Assembly: GCF_029227915.1 (NCBI RefSeq)
Contig: NC_079880.1
Coordinates: forward strand, 6,388,001-6,452,000
Source: Hydractinia symbiolongicarpus
Taxonomy: Eukaryota; Cnidaria; Hydrozoa; Anthoathecata; Hydractiniidae
Reading direction: 5' to 3'
Length of the DNA: 64,000 nt
The translations under genes and the position numbers were made by a program. Below, piece by piece: positions 36,501 to 52,300 of this stretch; positions within the stretch are counted from its first letter, which is position 1; every line of letters begins with the position of its first letter. The notes beneath the pieces are model-generated. The model saw only the letters and a program-made list of their open reading frames with translations. It was not told the origin of the DNA and did not search any database.

Positions 36501-38041
36501 TTATCACGCGCTGAAGAAATAGCGACAGTTTCAAAAACTACATTTCATTGACTTTCTAACGGTGTCAGTCCGTTTGAGTGTAAACGGTTGGGTAACATAT
36601 TCCTACCAACATGTATTTAGCGATATTCCTCTGACATTACTAGATTGCATCGCTTTTAACAGTGAAATGATTGACTGTGGGACTTAATTGAACTAACTTT
36701 GGACTGTGACCTGATAAATGTGATAAATGAGAAAATTGGAATTCCAGAAATAACATTCTTCTTAATTTGACATGATTACCGGAACTCAGTGATTACACCG
36801 GCCGCTGTGGTAGCGCTTCATTTAAAAATTTAAATTAATAAGTCATTTTTTACTGTGGGACCAATCCTAGCCGTTATCACGCGCTGAAGAAATAGCGACA
36901 GTTTCAAAAACTACATTTCATTGACTTTCTAACGGTGTCAGTCCGTTTGAGTGTAAACGGTTGGGTCACATATTCCTACCAACATGTATTTAGCGATATT
37001 CCTCTGACATTACTACATTGCATCGCTTTTAACAGTGAAATGATTGACTGTGGGACTTAATTGAACTAACTTTGGACTGTGACCTGATAAATGTGATAAA
37101 TGAGAAAATTGGAATTCAAGAAATAACATTCTTCTTAATTTGACATGATTGCCGGAACTCAGTGATTACACTGGCCGCTGTGGTAGCGCTTTAATTCAAA
37201 ATTAAGATAAAAAACTCATTTTTTGCTAAGGGACCAATTCTAGCCGTTAGCGCGCGCTGAAGAAATAGTGACAGTTTCAAAAACTACATTTCACTGACTT
37301 TCTAACGGTGTCAGTCCGTTTAAGTTTCAACGGTTGGGTCATATATTCGTACCAACATGTATTTAGCGATATTCATCTGATATTACTAGGTTGCACCGCT
37401 TTTAACAGTGAAACGATTGACTGTGGGACTTAATTGAACTAACTTTTGACTGTGACCTTATAAATGTGATAAATGAAAAAATTGGACTCCAAGAAATAGC
37501 ATTCTTCTTAATTTGACATGATTGCATAAACTCAGCGATTACACTGAGCGCTGTTGTAGCGCTTCATTTAAAAATTTAATATAATAAGTCATTTTTTACT
37601 GTGGGACCAATCCTAGCCGTTATCGCGCCCTGAAGAAATAGCGACAGTTTCAGAAACTTCATTTCATTGACTTTCTAACGGTGTCAGTCCGTTTGAGTTA
37701 CAACGGTTGCGTCACATATTCGTACCAACATGAATTTAGCGATATTTTTCTGATATTACTAGGTTTCATCGCTTTTAACAATAAAATGATTGACTGTGGG
37801 ACTTAATTGAACTAACTTTTGACTGTGACCTGATAAATGTGATAAATGAGAAAATTGGTATTCAAGAAATAACATTCTTCTTAATTTGACATGATTGCCG
37901 GAACTCAGTGATTACACTGGCCGCTGTGGTAGCGCTTTAATTCAAAATTTAAATTAATAAGTCATTTTTTACTGTGGGACCAATCCTAGCCGTTATCGCG
38001 CCCTGAAGAAATAGCGACAGTTTCAGAAACTTCATTTCATT
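30590..38041. repeat. Two tandem copies of a 3726-bp, ten-unit block
   Basis: gagtttcaacgg lies at 30616 and 34342, and the private variant ggacggcgacctgatc follows in both copies. Copies are about 30590-34315 and 34316-38041, nearly identical by eye with rare changes (attgactgtggg against attgactctggg near 32576 and 36302). Confidence 0.9.
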
Positions 38042-41000
38042 GACTTTCTAACGGTGTCAGTCCGTTTGAGTTTAAACGGTTGGGTAACATATTCCTACCA
38101 ACATGTATTTAGCGATATTCATCTGACATTACTAGATTGCATCGCTTTTAACAGTGAAATGATTGACTGTGGGACTTAATTGAACTAACTTTGTACTGTG
38201 ACCTGATAAATGTGATAAATGAGAAAATTGGAATTCCAGAAATAACATTCTTCTTAATTTGACATGATTGCCGGAACTCAGTGATTACACCGGCCGCTGT
38301 GGTAGCGCTTCATTTAAAAATTTAAATTAATAAGTCATTTTTTACTGTGGGACTAATCCTAGCCGTTATCGCGCCCTGAAGAAATAGCGACAGTTTCAGA
38401 AACTTCATTTCATTTACTTTCTAACGGTTTCAGTCCGTTTGAGTTACAACGGTTGCGTCACATATTCATACCAACATGAATTTAGCGATATTTTTCTGAT
38501 ATTACTAGGTTTCATCGCCTTTAACAATAAAATGATTGACTGTGGGACTTAATTGAACTAACTTTTGACTGTGACCTGATAAATGTGATGAATGAAAAAA
38601 TTGGACTCCAAGAAATAGCATTCTTCTTAATTTGACATGATTGCCTAAACTCAGCGTTTACACTGGGCGCTGTTGCAGCGCTTCATTTAAAAATTTTAAT
38701 TAATAATTCATTTTTTACTGTGGAACCAATCCTAGCCGTTATCGCGCCCTGAAGAAATAGCGACAGTTTCAAAAACTTCTTTTCATTGACTTTCTAACGG
38801 TGTCAGTCCGTTTGAGTTACAACGGTTGCGTCACATATTCGTACCAACATGAATTTAGCGATATTTTTCTGATATTTCTAGGTTGCATCGCCTTTAACAA
38901 TTAAACGATTGACTGTGGGACTTAATTGAACTAACTTTGGACTGTGACCTGATAAATGTAATAAAGGAGGCAATTGGACTCTAAGAAAAAACATTCTTCT
39001 TAATTTGACATGATTGCCGAAATTCAGCGATTACACTGGGCGCTGTGGTAGCGCTTCATTTAAAAATTAAGATAAGAAAGTCATATTTTACCGTGGGACC
39101 AATCCTAGCCGTTATCTCGCGCTGAAGAGATAGCGACAGTTTCAAAAACTACATTTCATTGACTTTCTAAAGGTGTCAGTCCGTTTGAGTTTAAACGGTT
39201 GGGTCATATATTCGTACCAACATGTATTTAGCGATATTCATCTGACATTACTAGGTTGCATCACTTTTAGCAGTGAAATGATTGACTGTGGGACTTAATT
39301 GAACTAACTTTTGACTGTGACCTGATAAATGTGATAAATGAAAAAATTGGACTCCAAGAAATAGCATTCTTCTTAATTTGACATGATTGCCTAAACTTAG
39401 CGATTACACTGGGCGCTGTTGTATCGCTTCATTTGAAAATTTAAATTAATAAGTCATTTTTTACTGTGGGACCAATCCTAGCCGTTATCGCGCCCTGAAG
39501 AAATAGCGACAGTTTCAGAAACTTCATTTCATTGACTTTCTAACGGTGTCAGTCCGTTTGAGTTACAACGGTTGCGTCACATATTCGTACCAACATGAAT
39601 TTAGCGATATTTTTCTGACATTACTAGGTTTCATCGCCTTTAACAATAAAATGAATGACTGTGGGACTTAATTGAACTAACTTTTGACTGTGACCTGATA
39701 AATGTGATGAATGAAAGAATTGGACTCCAAGAAATAGCATTCTTCTTAATTTGACATGATTGCCTAAACTCAGCGTTTACACTGGGCGCTGTTGTAGCGC
39801 TTTATTTAAAAATTTAAATTAATAAGTCATTTTTTTACTGAGGGACCAATCCTAGCCGTTATTGCGCCCTGAAGAAATAGCGACAGTTTCAAAAACTTCT
39901 TTTAATTGACTTTCTAACGGTGTCAGTCCGTTTGAGTTACAACGGTTGCGTCACATATTTGTACCAACATGAATTTAATGATATTTTTCTGATATTCCTA
40001 GGTTGCATCGCCTTTAACAATTAAACGATTGACTGTGGGACTTAATTGAACTAACTTTGGACTGTGACCTGATAAATGTGATAAAGGAGGCAATTGGACT
40101 CCAAGAAAAAACATTCTTCTTAATTTGACATGATTGCCTAAACTCAGCGTTTACACTGGGCGCTGTTGTAGCGCTTCATTTAAAAATTAAGATAAGAAAG
40201 TCATTTTTTACTGTGGGACCAATCCTAGCCGTTATCACGCGCTGAAGAAATAGCGACAGTTTCAAAAAGTACATTTCATTGACTTTCTAACGGTGTTAGT
40301 CCGTTTGAGCGTAAACGGTTGGGTAACATATTCCTACCAACATGTATTTAGCGATATTCCTCTGACATTACTAGATTGCATCGTTTTTAACAGTGAAATG
40401 ATTGACTGTGGGACTTAATTGAACTAACTTTGGATTGTGACCTGATAAATGTGATAAATGAGAAGATTGGACTCCAAGAAATAACATTCTTCTTAACTTG
40501 ACGTGATTGCCGGAACTCAGCGATTACACTGGGCGCTGTGGTAGCGCTTTATTTAAAAATTTAAATTAATAAGACTTTTTTTACTGTGGGACCAATCCTA
40601 GCCCTTATCACGCCCTGAAGAAATAGCGACAGTTTCAAAAACATCTTTTCATTAACTTTCTAGCGGTGTCAGTCCGTTTGAGTTACAACGGTTGGGTCAC
40701 ATATTTGTACCAGCATGAACTTAGCGATATTTTTCTGATATTACTAGGTTGCATCGCCTTTAACAATGAAACGATTGACTGTAGGACTTAATTGAACTAA
40801 CTTTGGACTCTGACCTGATAAATGTGATAAAGGAGACAATTGGACTCCAAGAAAAAACATTCCTCTTAATTTGACATGATTGCCTAAACTCAGCGATTAC
40901 ACTGGGCGCTGTGGTAGCGCTTCATTTAAAAATTAAGATAAGAAAGTCATTTTTTACTGTGGGACCAATCCTAGCCGTTATCACGCGCTGAAGAAATAGC

Positions 41001-41152
41001 GACAGTTTCAAAAACTGGATTTCATTGACTTTCTAACGGTGTCAGTCCGTTTGAGTTACAACGGTTGCGTCACATATTCGTACCAACATAAATTTAGCGA
41101 TATTTTTCTGATATTCCAAGGTTACATCGCCTTTAACAATTAAACGATTGAC

Positions 41153-44100
41153 TGTGGGACTTAATTGAACTAACTTTGGACTGTGACCTGATAAATGTGA
41201 TAAATGAGAAAATTGGAATTCAAGAAATAACATTCTTCTTAATTTGACATGATTGCCGCAACTCAGCAATTACACCGGCCGCTGTGGTAGCGCTTCAATT
41301 CAAAATTAAGATAAAAAACTCATTTTTTGCTGAGGGACCAATCCTAGCCGTTAGCGCGCGCTGAAGAACTAGTGACAGTTTCCAAAACTACATTTCACTG
41401 ACTTTCTAACGGTTCCAGTACGTTTAAGTTTCAACGGTTGGGTCATATATTCGTACCAACATGTATTTAGCGATATTCATCTGATATTACTAGGTTGCAC
41501 CGCTTTTAACAGTGAAACGATTGACTGTGGGACTTAATTGAACTAACTTTTGACTGTGACCTGATAAATGTGATAAATGAAAAAATTAGACTCCAAGAAA
41601 TAGCATTCTTCTTTATTTGACGTGATTGCATAAACTCAGCAATTAGACTGAGCGCTGTTGTAGCGCTTCATTTAAAAATTTAAATTAATAAGTCATTTTT
41701 TACTGTGGGACCAATCCTAGCCGTTATCGCGCCCTGAAGAAATAGCGACAGTTTCAGAAACTTCATTTCATTGACTTTCTCACGGTGTCAGTCCGTTTGA
41801 GTTACAACGGTTGCGTCACATATTCGTGCCAATATGAATTTAGCCATATTTTTCTGATATTACTAGGTTTCATCGCTTTTAACAATAAAATGATTGACTG
41901 TGGGACTTAATTGAACTAACTTTTGACTGTGACCTGATAAATGTGATGAATGAAAGAATTGGACTCCAAGAAATAGCATTCTTCTTTATTTGACATGATT
42001 GCCTAACTCAGCGTTTACACTGGGCGCTGTTGTAGCGCTTCATTTAAATATTTAAATTAATAAGTCATTTTTTACTGTGGGACCAATCCTAGCCGTTATC
42101 GCGCCCTGAAGAAATAGCGACAGTTTCAAAAACTTCTTTTCATTGACTTTCTAACGGTGTCAGTCCGTTTGAGTTACAACGGTTGCGTCACATATTCGTA
42201 CCAACATGAATTTAGCGATATTTTTCTGATATTTCTAGGTTGCATTGCCTTTAACAATTAAACAATCGACTGTGGGACTTAATTGAACTAACTTTGGACT
42301 GTGACCTGATAAATGTAATAAAGGAGGCAATTGGACTCTAAGAAAAAACATTCTTCTTAATTTGACATGATTGCCTAAACTCAGCGTTTACACTGGGCGC
42401 TGTTGTAGCGCTTCATTTAAAAATTTAAATTAATAATTCATTTTTTACTGTGGAACCAATCCTAGCCGTTATCTCGCCCTGAAGAAATAGCGACAGTTTC
42501 AAAAACTTCTTTTCATTGACTTTCTAGCGGTGTCTGTCCGTTTGAGTTGCAACGGTTGCGTCACATATTTGTACCAGCATGAACTTTGCGATATTTTTCT
42601 GATATTACTAGGTTGCATCGCCTTTAACAATGAAACGATTGACTGTAGGACTTAATTGAACTAACGTTGGACTCTGACCTGATAAATGTGATAAAGGAGA
42701 CAATTGGACTCCAAGAAAAAACATTCCTCTTAATTTGACATGATTGCCTAAACTCAGCGATTACACTGGGCGCTGTGGTAGCGCTTCATTTAAAAATTAA
42801 GATAAGAAAGTCATTTTTTACTGTGGGACCAATCCTAGCCGTTATCACGCGCTGAAGAAATAGCGACAGTTTCAAAAACTACCTTTCATTGACTTTTTAA
42901 CGGTGCCAGTCCGTTTGAGTGTAAACGGTTGGGTCACATATTCCTACCAACATGTATTTAGCGATATTCCTCTGACATTACTAGATTGCATCGCTTTTAA
43001 CAGTGAAATGATTGACTGTGGGACTAAATTGAACTAACTTTGGACTGTGACCTGATAAATGTGATAAATGAGAAAATTGGAATTCAAGAAATAACATTCT
43101 TCTTAATTTGACATGATTGCCTAAACTCAGCGTTTACACTGGGCGCTGTTGTAGCGCTTCATTTAAAAATTAAGATAAGAAAGTCATTTTTTACTGTGGG
43201 ACCAATCCTAGCCGTTATCACGCGCTGAAGAAATAGCGACAGTTTCAAAAACTACATTTCATTGACTTTCTAACGGTGTCAGTCCGTTTGAGTGTAAACG
43301 GTTGGGTAACATATTCCTACCAACATGTATTTAGCGATATTCCTCTGACATTACTAGATTGCATCGCTTTTAACAGTGAAATGATTGACTGTGGGACTTA
43401 ATTGAACTAACTTTGGACTGTGACCTGATAAATGTGATGAATGAAAAAATTGGACTCCAAGAAATAGCATTCTTCTTAATTTGACATGATTGCCTAAACT
43501 CAGCGTTTACACTGGGCGCTGTTGTAGCGCTTCATTTAAAAATTAAGATAAGAAAGTCATTTTTTACTGTGGGACCAATCCTAGCCGTTATCACGCGCTG
43601 AAGAAATAGCGACAGTTTCAAAAACTACATTTCATTGACTTTCTAACGGTGTCAGTCCGTTTGAGTGTAAACGGTTGGGTAACATATTCCTACCAACATG
43701 TATTTAGCGATATTCCTCTGACATTACTAGATTGCATCGCTTTTAACAGTGAAATGATTGACTGTGGGACTTAATTGAACTAACTTTGGATTGTGACCTG
43801 ATAAATGTGATAAATGAGAAAATTGGAATTCAAGAAATAACATTCTTCTTAATTTGACATGATTGCCGCAACTCAGCAATTACACCGGCCGCTGTGGTAG
43901 CGCTTCAATTCAAAATTAAGATAAAAAACTCATTTTTTGCTGAGGGACCAATCCTAGCCGTTAGCGCGCGCTGAAGAACTAGTGACAGTTTCCAAAACTA
44001 CATTTCACTGACTTTCTAACGGTTCCAGTACGTTTAAGTTTCAACGGTTGGGTCATATATTCGTACCAACATGTATTTAGCGATATTCATCTGATATTAC

Positions 44101-46372
44101 TAGGTTGCACCGCTTTTAACAGTGAAACGATTGACTGTGGGACTTAATTGAACTAACTTTTGACTGTGACCTGATAAATGTGATAAATGAAAAAATTGGA
44201 CTCCAAGAAATAGCATTCTTCTTTATTTGACGTGATTGCATAAACTCAGCAATTAGACTGAGCGCTGTTGTAGCGCTTCATTTAAAAATTTAAATTAATA
44301 AGTCATTTTTTACTGTGGGACCAATCCTAGCCGTTATCGCGCCCTGAAGAAATAGCGACAGTTTCAGAAACTTCATTTCATTGACTTTCTCACGGTGTCA
44401 GTCCGTTTGAGTTACAACGGTTGCGTCACATATTCGTGCCAATATGAATTTAGCCATATTTTTCTGATATTACTAGGTTTCATCGCTTTTAACAATAAAA
44501 TGATTGACTGTGGGACTTAATTGAACTAACTTTTGACTGTGACCTGATAAATGTGATGAATGAAAGAATTGGACTCCAAGAAATAGCATTCTTCTTTATT
44601 TGACATGATTGCCTAACTCAGCGTTTACACTGGGCGCTGTTGTAGCGCTTCATTTAAATATTTAAATTAATAAGTCATTTTTTACTGTGGGACCAATCCT
44701 AGCCGTTATCGCGCCCTGAAGAAATAGCGACAGTTTCAAAAACTTCTTTTCATTGACTTTCTAACGGTGTCAGTCCGTTTGAGTTACAACGGTTGCGTCA
44801 CATATTCGTACCAACATGAATTTAGCGATATTTTTCTGATATTTCTAGGTTGCATTGCCTTTAACAATTAAACAATCGACTGTGGGACTTAATTGAACTA
44901 ACTTTGGACTGTGACCTGATAAATGTAATAAAGGAGGCAATTGGACTCTAAGAAAAAACATTCTTCTTAATTTGACATGATTGCCTAAACTCAGCGTTTA
45001 CACTGGGCGCTGTTGTAGCGCTTCATTTAAAAATTTAAATTAATAATTCATTTTTTACTGTGGAACCAATCCTAGCCGTTATCTCGCCCTGAAGAAATAG
45101 CGACAGTTTCAAAAACTTCTTTTCATTGACTTTCTAGCGGTGTCTGTCCGTTTGAGTTGCAACGGTTGCGTCACATATTTGTACCAGCATGAACTTTGCG
45201 ATATTTTTCTGATATTACTAGGTTGCATCGCCTTTAACAATGAAACGATTGACTGTAGGACTTAATTGAACTAACGTTGGACTCTGACCTGATAAATGTG
45301 ATAAAGGAGACAATTGGACTCCAAGAAAAAACATTCCTCTTAATTTGACATGATTGCCTAAACTCAGCGATTACACTGGGCGCTGTGGTAGCGCTTCATT
45401 TAAAAATTAAGATAAGAAAGTCATTTTTTACTGTGGGACCAATCCTAGCCGTTATCACGCGCTGAAGAAATAGCGACAGTTTCAAAAACTACCTTTCATT
45501 GACTTTTTAACGGTGCCAGTCCGTTTGAGTGTAAACGGTTGGGTCACATATTCCTACCAACATGTATTTAGCGATATTCCTCTGACATTACTAGATTGCA
45601 TCGCTTTTAACAGTGAAATGATTGACTGTGGGACTAAATTGAACTAACTTTGGACTGTGACCTGATAAATGTGATAAATGAGAAAATTGGAATTCAAGAA
45701 ATAACATTCTTCTTAATTTGACATGATTGCCTAAACTCAGCGTTTACACTGGGCGCTGTTGTAGCGCTTCATTTAAAAATTAAGATAAGAAAGTCATTTT
45801 TTACTGTGGGACCAATCCTAGCCGTTATCACGCGCTGAAGAAATAGCGACAGTTTCAAAAACTACATTTCATTGACTTTCTAACGGTGTCAGTCCGTTTG
45901 AGTGTAAACGGTTGGGTAACATATTCCTACCAACATGTATTTAGCGATATTCCTCTGACATTACTAGATTGCATCCCTTTTAACAGTGAAATGATTGACT
46001 GTGGGACTTAATTGAACTAACTTTGGACTGTGACCTGATAAATGTGATGAATGAAAAAATTGGACTCCAAGAAATAGCATTCTTCTTAATTTGACATGAT
46101 TGCCTAAACTCAGCGTTTACACTGGGCGCTGTTGTAGCGCTTCATTTAAAAATTAAGATAAGAAAGTCATTTTTTACTGTGGGACCAATCCTAGCCGTTA
46201 TCACGCGCTGAAGAAATAGCGACAGTTTCAAAAACTACATTTCATTGACTTTCTAACGGTGTCAGTCCGTTTGAGTGTAAACGGTTGGGTAACATATTCC
46301 TACCAACATGTATTTAGCGATATTCCTCTGACATTACTAGATTGCATCGCTTTTAACAGTGAAATGATTGAC
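41153..46372. repeat. Two tandem copies of a 2610-bp, seven-unit block
   Basis: Offset 2610 bp: atcctagccgttagcgcgcg at 41341 and 43951. Upstream of 41153 and downstream of about 46425 the copies diverge, which sets the edges. One visible difference is attgcatcgc near 43363 against attgcatccc near 45973. Confidence 0.88.
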
Positions 46373-49300
46373 TGTGGGACTTAATTGAACTAACTTTGGA
46401 TTGTGACCTGATAAATGTGATAAATGAGAAGATTGGACTCCAAGAAATAACATTCTTCTTAACTTGACGTGATTGCCGGAACTCAGCGATTACACTGGGC
46501 GCTGTGGTAGCGCTTCATTTAAAAATTTAAATTAATAAGTCTTTTTTTACTGTGGGACCTATCCTAGCCGTTATCGCGCCCTGAAGAAATAGCGGCAGTT
46601 TCAAAAACTACATTTCATTGACTTTCTAACGGTGTCAGTCCGTTTGAGTTACAACGGTTGCGTCACATATTCGTACCAACATGAATTTAGCGATATTTTT
46701 CTGATATTACTAGGTTGCATCGCCTTTAACAATGAAACGATTGACTGTGGGACTTAATTGAACTAACTTTGTACTGTGACCTGATAAATGTGATAAAGGA
46801 GACAATTGGACTCCAAGAAAAAACATTCCTCTTAATTTGACATGATTGCCTAAACTCAGCGATTACACTGGGCGCTGTGGTAGCGCTTCATTTAAAAATT
46901 AAGATAAGAAAGTCATTTTTTACTGTGGGACCAATCCTAGCCGTTATCACGCGCTGAAGAAATAGCGACAGTTTCAAAAACTGGATTTCATTGACTTTCT
47001 AAAGGTGTCAGTCCGTTTGAGTTACAACGGTTGCGTCACATATTCGTACCAACATAAATTTAGCGATATTTTTCTGATATTCCAAGGTTACATCGCCTTT
47101 AACAATTAAACGATTGACTGTGGGACTTAATTGAACTAACTTTGGACTGTGACCTGATAAATGTGATAAATGAGAAAATTGGAATTCAAGAAATAACATT
47201 CTTCTTAATTTGACATGATTGCCGCAACTCAGCAATTACACCGGCCGCTGTGGTAGCGCTTCAATTCAAAATTAAGATAAAAAACTCATTTTTTGCTGAG
47301 GGACCAATCCTAGCCGTTAGCGCGCGCTGAAGAACTAGTGACAGTTTCAGAAACTTCATTTCATTGACTTTCTAACGGTGTCAGTCCGTTTGAGTTACAA
47401 CGGTTGCGTCAGATATTCGTACCAACATGAATTTAGCGATAATTTTCTGATATTACTAGGTTTCATCGCCTTTAACAATAAAATGATTGACTGTGGGACT
47501 TAATTGAGCTAACTTTTGACTGTGACCTGATAAATGTGATAAATGAAAAAATTGGACTACAAGAAATAGCATTCTTCTTTATTTGACGTGATTGCATAAA
47601 CTCAGCGATTAGACTGAGCGCTGTTGTAGCGCCTCATTTAAAAATTTAAATTAATAAGTCATTTTTTACTGTGGGACCAATCCTAGCCGTTATCGCGCCC
47701 TGAAGAAATAGCGACAGTTTCAGAAACTTCATTTCATTGACTTTCTCGCGGTGTCAGTCCGTTTGAGTTACAACGGTTGGGTCACATATTTGTACCAGCA
47801 TGAACTTAGCGATATTTTTCTGATATTACTAGGTTGCATCGCCTTTAACAATGAAATGATTGACTGTAGGACTTAATTGAACTAACTTTGGACTCTGACC
47901 TGATAAATGTGATAAAGGAGACAATTGGACTCCAAGAAAAAACATTCCTCTTAATTTGACATGATTGCCTAAACTCAGCGATTACACTGGGCGCTGTGGT
48001 AGCGCTTCATTTAAAAATTAAGATAAGAAAGTCATTTTTTACTGTGGGACCAATCCTAGCCGTTATCACGCGCTGAAGAAATAGCGACAGTTTCAAAAAC
48101 TACAATTCATTGACTTTCTAACGGTGTCAGACCGTTGGAGTTACAACGGTTGCGTCACATATTCGTACCAACATGAATTTAGCGATATTTTTCTGATATT
48201 CCTAGGTTACATCGCCTTTAACAATTAAACGATTGACATGATTGACATGATTGCCGCAACTCAGCGATTACACCGGCCTCTGTGGTAGCGCTTCAATTCA
48301 AAATTAAGATAAAAAGCTCATTTTTTGCTGAGGGACCAATCCTAGCCGTTAGCGCGCGCTGAAGAACTAGTGACAGTTTCCAAAACTACATTTCACTGAC
48401 TTTCTAACGGTTTCAGTACGTTTAAGTTTCAACGGTTGTGTCATATATTCGTACCAACATGTATTTAGCGATATTCATCTGATATTACTAGGTTGCACCG
48501 CTTTTAACAGTGAAACGATTGACTGTGGGTCTTAATTGAACTAACTTTTGACTGTGACCTGATAAATGTGATAAATGAAAAAATTGGACTCCAAGAAATA
48601 GCATTCTTCTTTATTTGACGTGATTGCATAAACTCAGCGATTAGACTGAGCGCTGTTGTAGCGCTTCATTTAAAAATTTAAATTAATAAGTCATTTTTTA
48701 CTGTGGGACCAATCCTAGCCGTTATCGCGCCCTGAAGAAATAGCGACAGTTTCAGAAACTTCATTTCATTGACTTTCTCACGGTGTCAGTCCGTTTGAGT
48801 TACAACGGTTGCGTCACATATTCGTGCCAACATGAATTTAGCCATATTTTTCTGATATTACTAGGTTTCATCGCTTTTAACAATAAAATGATTGACTGTG
48901 GGACTTAATTGAACTAACTTTTGACTGTGACCTGATAAATGTGATGAATGAAAGAATTGGACTCCAAGAAATAGCATTCTTCTTTATTTGACATGATTGC
49001 CTAACTCAGCGTTTACACTGGGCGCTGTTGTAGCGCTTCATTTAAATATTTAAATTAATAAGTCATTTTTTACTGTGGGACCAATCCTAGCCGTTATCGC
49101 GCCCTGAAAAAATAGCGACAGTTTCAAAAACTTCTTTTCATTGACTTTCTAACGGTGTTAGTCCGTTTGAGTTACAACGGTTGCGTCACATATTCGTACC
49201 AACATGAATTTAGCGATATTTTTCTGATATTTCTAGGTTGCATTGCCTTTAACAATTAAACAATCGACTGTGGAACTTAATTGAACTAACTTTGGACTGT

Positions 49301-52300
49301 GACCTGATAAATGTAATAAAGGAGGCAATTGGACTCTAAGAAAAAACATTCTTCTTAATTTGACATGATTGCCTAAACTCAGCGTTTACACTGGGCGCTG
49401 TTGTAGCGCTTCATTTAAAAATTTAAATTAATAATTCATTTTTTACTGTGGAACCAATCCTAGCCGTTATCTCGCCCTGAAGAAATAGCGACAGTTTCAA
49501 AAACTTCTTTTCATTGACTTTCTAGCGGTGTCTGTCCGTTTGAGTTACAACGGTTGCGTCACATATTTGTACCATCATGAACTTTGCGATATTTTTCTGA
49601 CATTACTAGGTTGCATCGCCTTTAACAATGAAATGATTGACTGTAGGACTTAATTGAACTAACTTTGGACTCTGACCTGATAAATGTGATAAAGGAGACA
49701 ATTGGACTCCAAGAAAAAACATTCCTCTTAATTTGACATGATTGCCTAAACTCAGCGATTACACTGGGCGCTGTGGTAGCGCTTCATTTAAAAATTAAGA
49801 TAAGAAAGTCATTTTTTACTGTGGGACCAATCCTAGCCGTTATCACGCGCTGAAGAAATAGCGACAGTTTCAAAAACCACAATTCATTGACTTTCTAACG
49901 GTGTCAGACCGTTGGAGTTACAACGGTTGCGTCACATATTCGTACCAACATGAATTTAGCGATATTTTTCTGATATTCCTAGGTTACATCGCCTTTAACA
50001 ATTAAACGATTGACATGATTGACATGATTGCCGCAACTCAGCGATTACACCGGCCGCTGTGGTAGCGCTTCAATTCAAAATTAAGATAAAAAACTCATTT
50101 TTTGCTGAGGGACCAATCCTAGCCGTTAGCGCGCGCTGAAGAACTAGTGACAGTTTCCAAAACTACATTTCACTGACTTTCTAACGGTTTCAGTACGTTT
50201 AAGTTTCAACGGTTGTGTCATATATTCGTACCAACATGTATTTAGCGATATTCATCTGATATTACTAGGTTGCACCGCTTTTAACAGTGAAACGATTGAC
50301 TGTGGGACTTAATTGAACTAACTTTTGACTGTGACCTGATAAATGTGATAAATGAAAAAATTGGACTCCAAGAAATAGCATTCTTCTTTATTTGACGTGA
50401 TTGCATAAACTCAGCGTTTACACTGGGCGCTGTTGTAGCGCTTCATTTAAAAATTTAAATTAATAATTCATTTTTTACTGTGGAACCAATCCTAGCCGTT
50501 ATCGCGCCCTGAAGAAATAGCGACAGTTTCAGAAACTTCATTTCATTGACTTTCTCACGGTGTCAGTCCGTTTGAGCTACAACGGTTGCGTCACATATTC
50601 GTGCCAACATGAATTTAGCCATATTTTTCTGATATTACTAGGTTTCATCGCTTTTAACAATAAAATGATTGACTGTGGGACTTAATTGAACTAACTTTTG
50701 ACTGTGACCTGATAAATGTGATGAATGAAAGAATTGGACTCCAAGAAATAGCATTCTTCTTTATTTGACATGATTGCCTAACTCAGCGTTTACACTGGGC
50801 GCTGTTGTAGCGCTTCATTTAAATATTTAAATTAATAAGTCATTTTTTACTGTGGGACCAATCCTAGCCGTTATCGCGCCCTGAAGAAATAGCGACAGTT
50901 TCAAAAACTTCTTTTCATTGACTTTCTAACGGTGTCAGTCCGTTTGAGTTACAACGGTTGCGTCACATATTCGTACCAACATGAATTTAGCGATATTTTT
51001 CTGATATTTCTAGGTTGCATTGCCTTTAACAATTAAACAATCGACTGTGGGACTTAATTGAACTAACTTTGGACTGTGACCTGATAAATGTAATAAAGGA
51101 GGCAATTGGACTCTAAGAAAAAACATTCTTCTTAATTTGACATGATTGCCTAAACTCAGCGTTTACACTGGGCGCTGTTGTAGCGCTTCATTTAAAAATT
51201 TAAATTAATAATTCATTTTTTACTGTGGAACCAATCCTAGCCGTTATCTCGCCCTGAAGAAATAGCGACAGTTTCAAAAACTTCTTTTCATTGACTTTCT
51301 AGCGGTGTCTGTCCGTTTGAGTTACAACGGTTGCGTCACATATTTGTACCAGCATGAACTTTGCGATATTTTTCTGATATTACTAGGTTGCATCGCCTTT
51401 AACAATGAAACGATTGACTGTAGGACTTAATTGAACTAACTTTGGACTCTGACCTGATAAATGTGATAAAGGAGACAATTGGACTCCAAGAAAAAACATT
51501 CCTCTTAATTTGACATGATTGCCTAAACTCAGCGATTACACTGGGCGCTGTGGTAGCGCTTCATTTGAAAATTAAGATAAGAAAGTCATTTTTTACTGTG
51601 GGACCAATCCTAGCCGTTATCACGCGCTGAAGAAATAGCGACAGTTTCAAAAACTACCTTTCATTGACTTTTTAACGGTGTCAGTCCGTTTAAGTTTCAA
51701 CGGTTGGGTCATATATTCGTACCAACATGTATTTAGCGATATTCATCTGATATTACCAGGTTGCACCGCTTTTAAAAGTGAAACGATTGACTGTGGGACT
51801 TAATTGAACTAACTTTTGACTGTGACCTTGTAAATGTGATAAATAAAAAAATTGGACTCCAAGAAATAGCATTCTTCTTAATTTGACATGATTGCATAAA
51901 CTCAGCGATTACACTGAGCGCTGTTGTAGCGCTTCATTTAAAAATTTAAATTAATAAGTCATTTTTTACTGTGGGACCAATCCTAGTCGTTATCGCGCCC
52001 TGAAGAAATAGCGACAGTTTCAGAAACTTCATTTCATTGACTTTCTAACGGTGTCAGTCCGTTTGAGTTACAACGGTTGCGTCACATATTCGTACCAACA
52101 TGAATTTAGCGATATTTTTCTGATATTACTAGGTTTCATCGCCTTTAACAATAAAATGATTGACTGTGGGACTTAATTGAACTAACTTCTGACTGTGACC
52201 TGATAAATGTGATGAATGAAAAAATTGGACTCCAAGAAATAGCATTCTTCTTAATTTTACATGATTGCCTAAACTCAGCGTTTACACTGGGCGCTGTTGT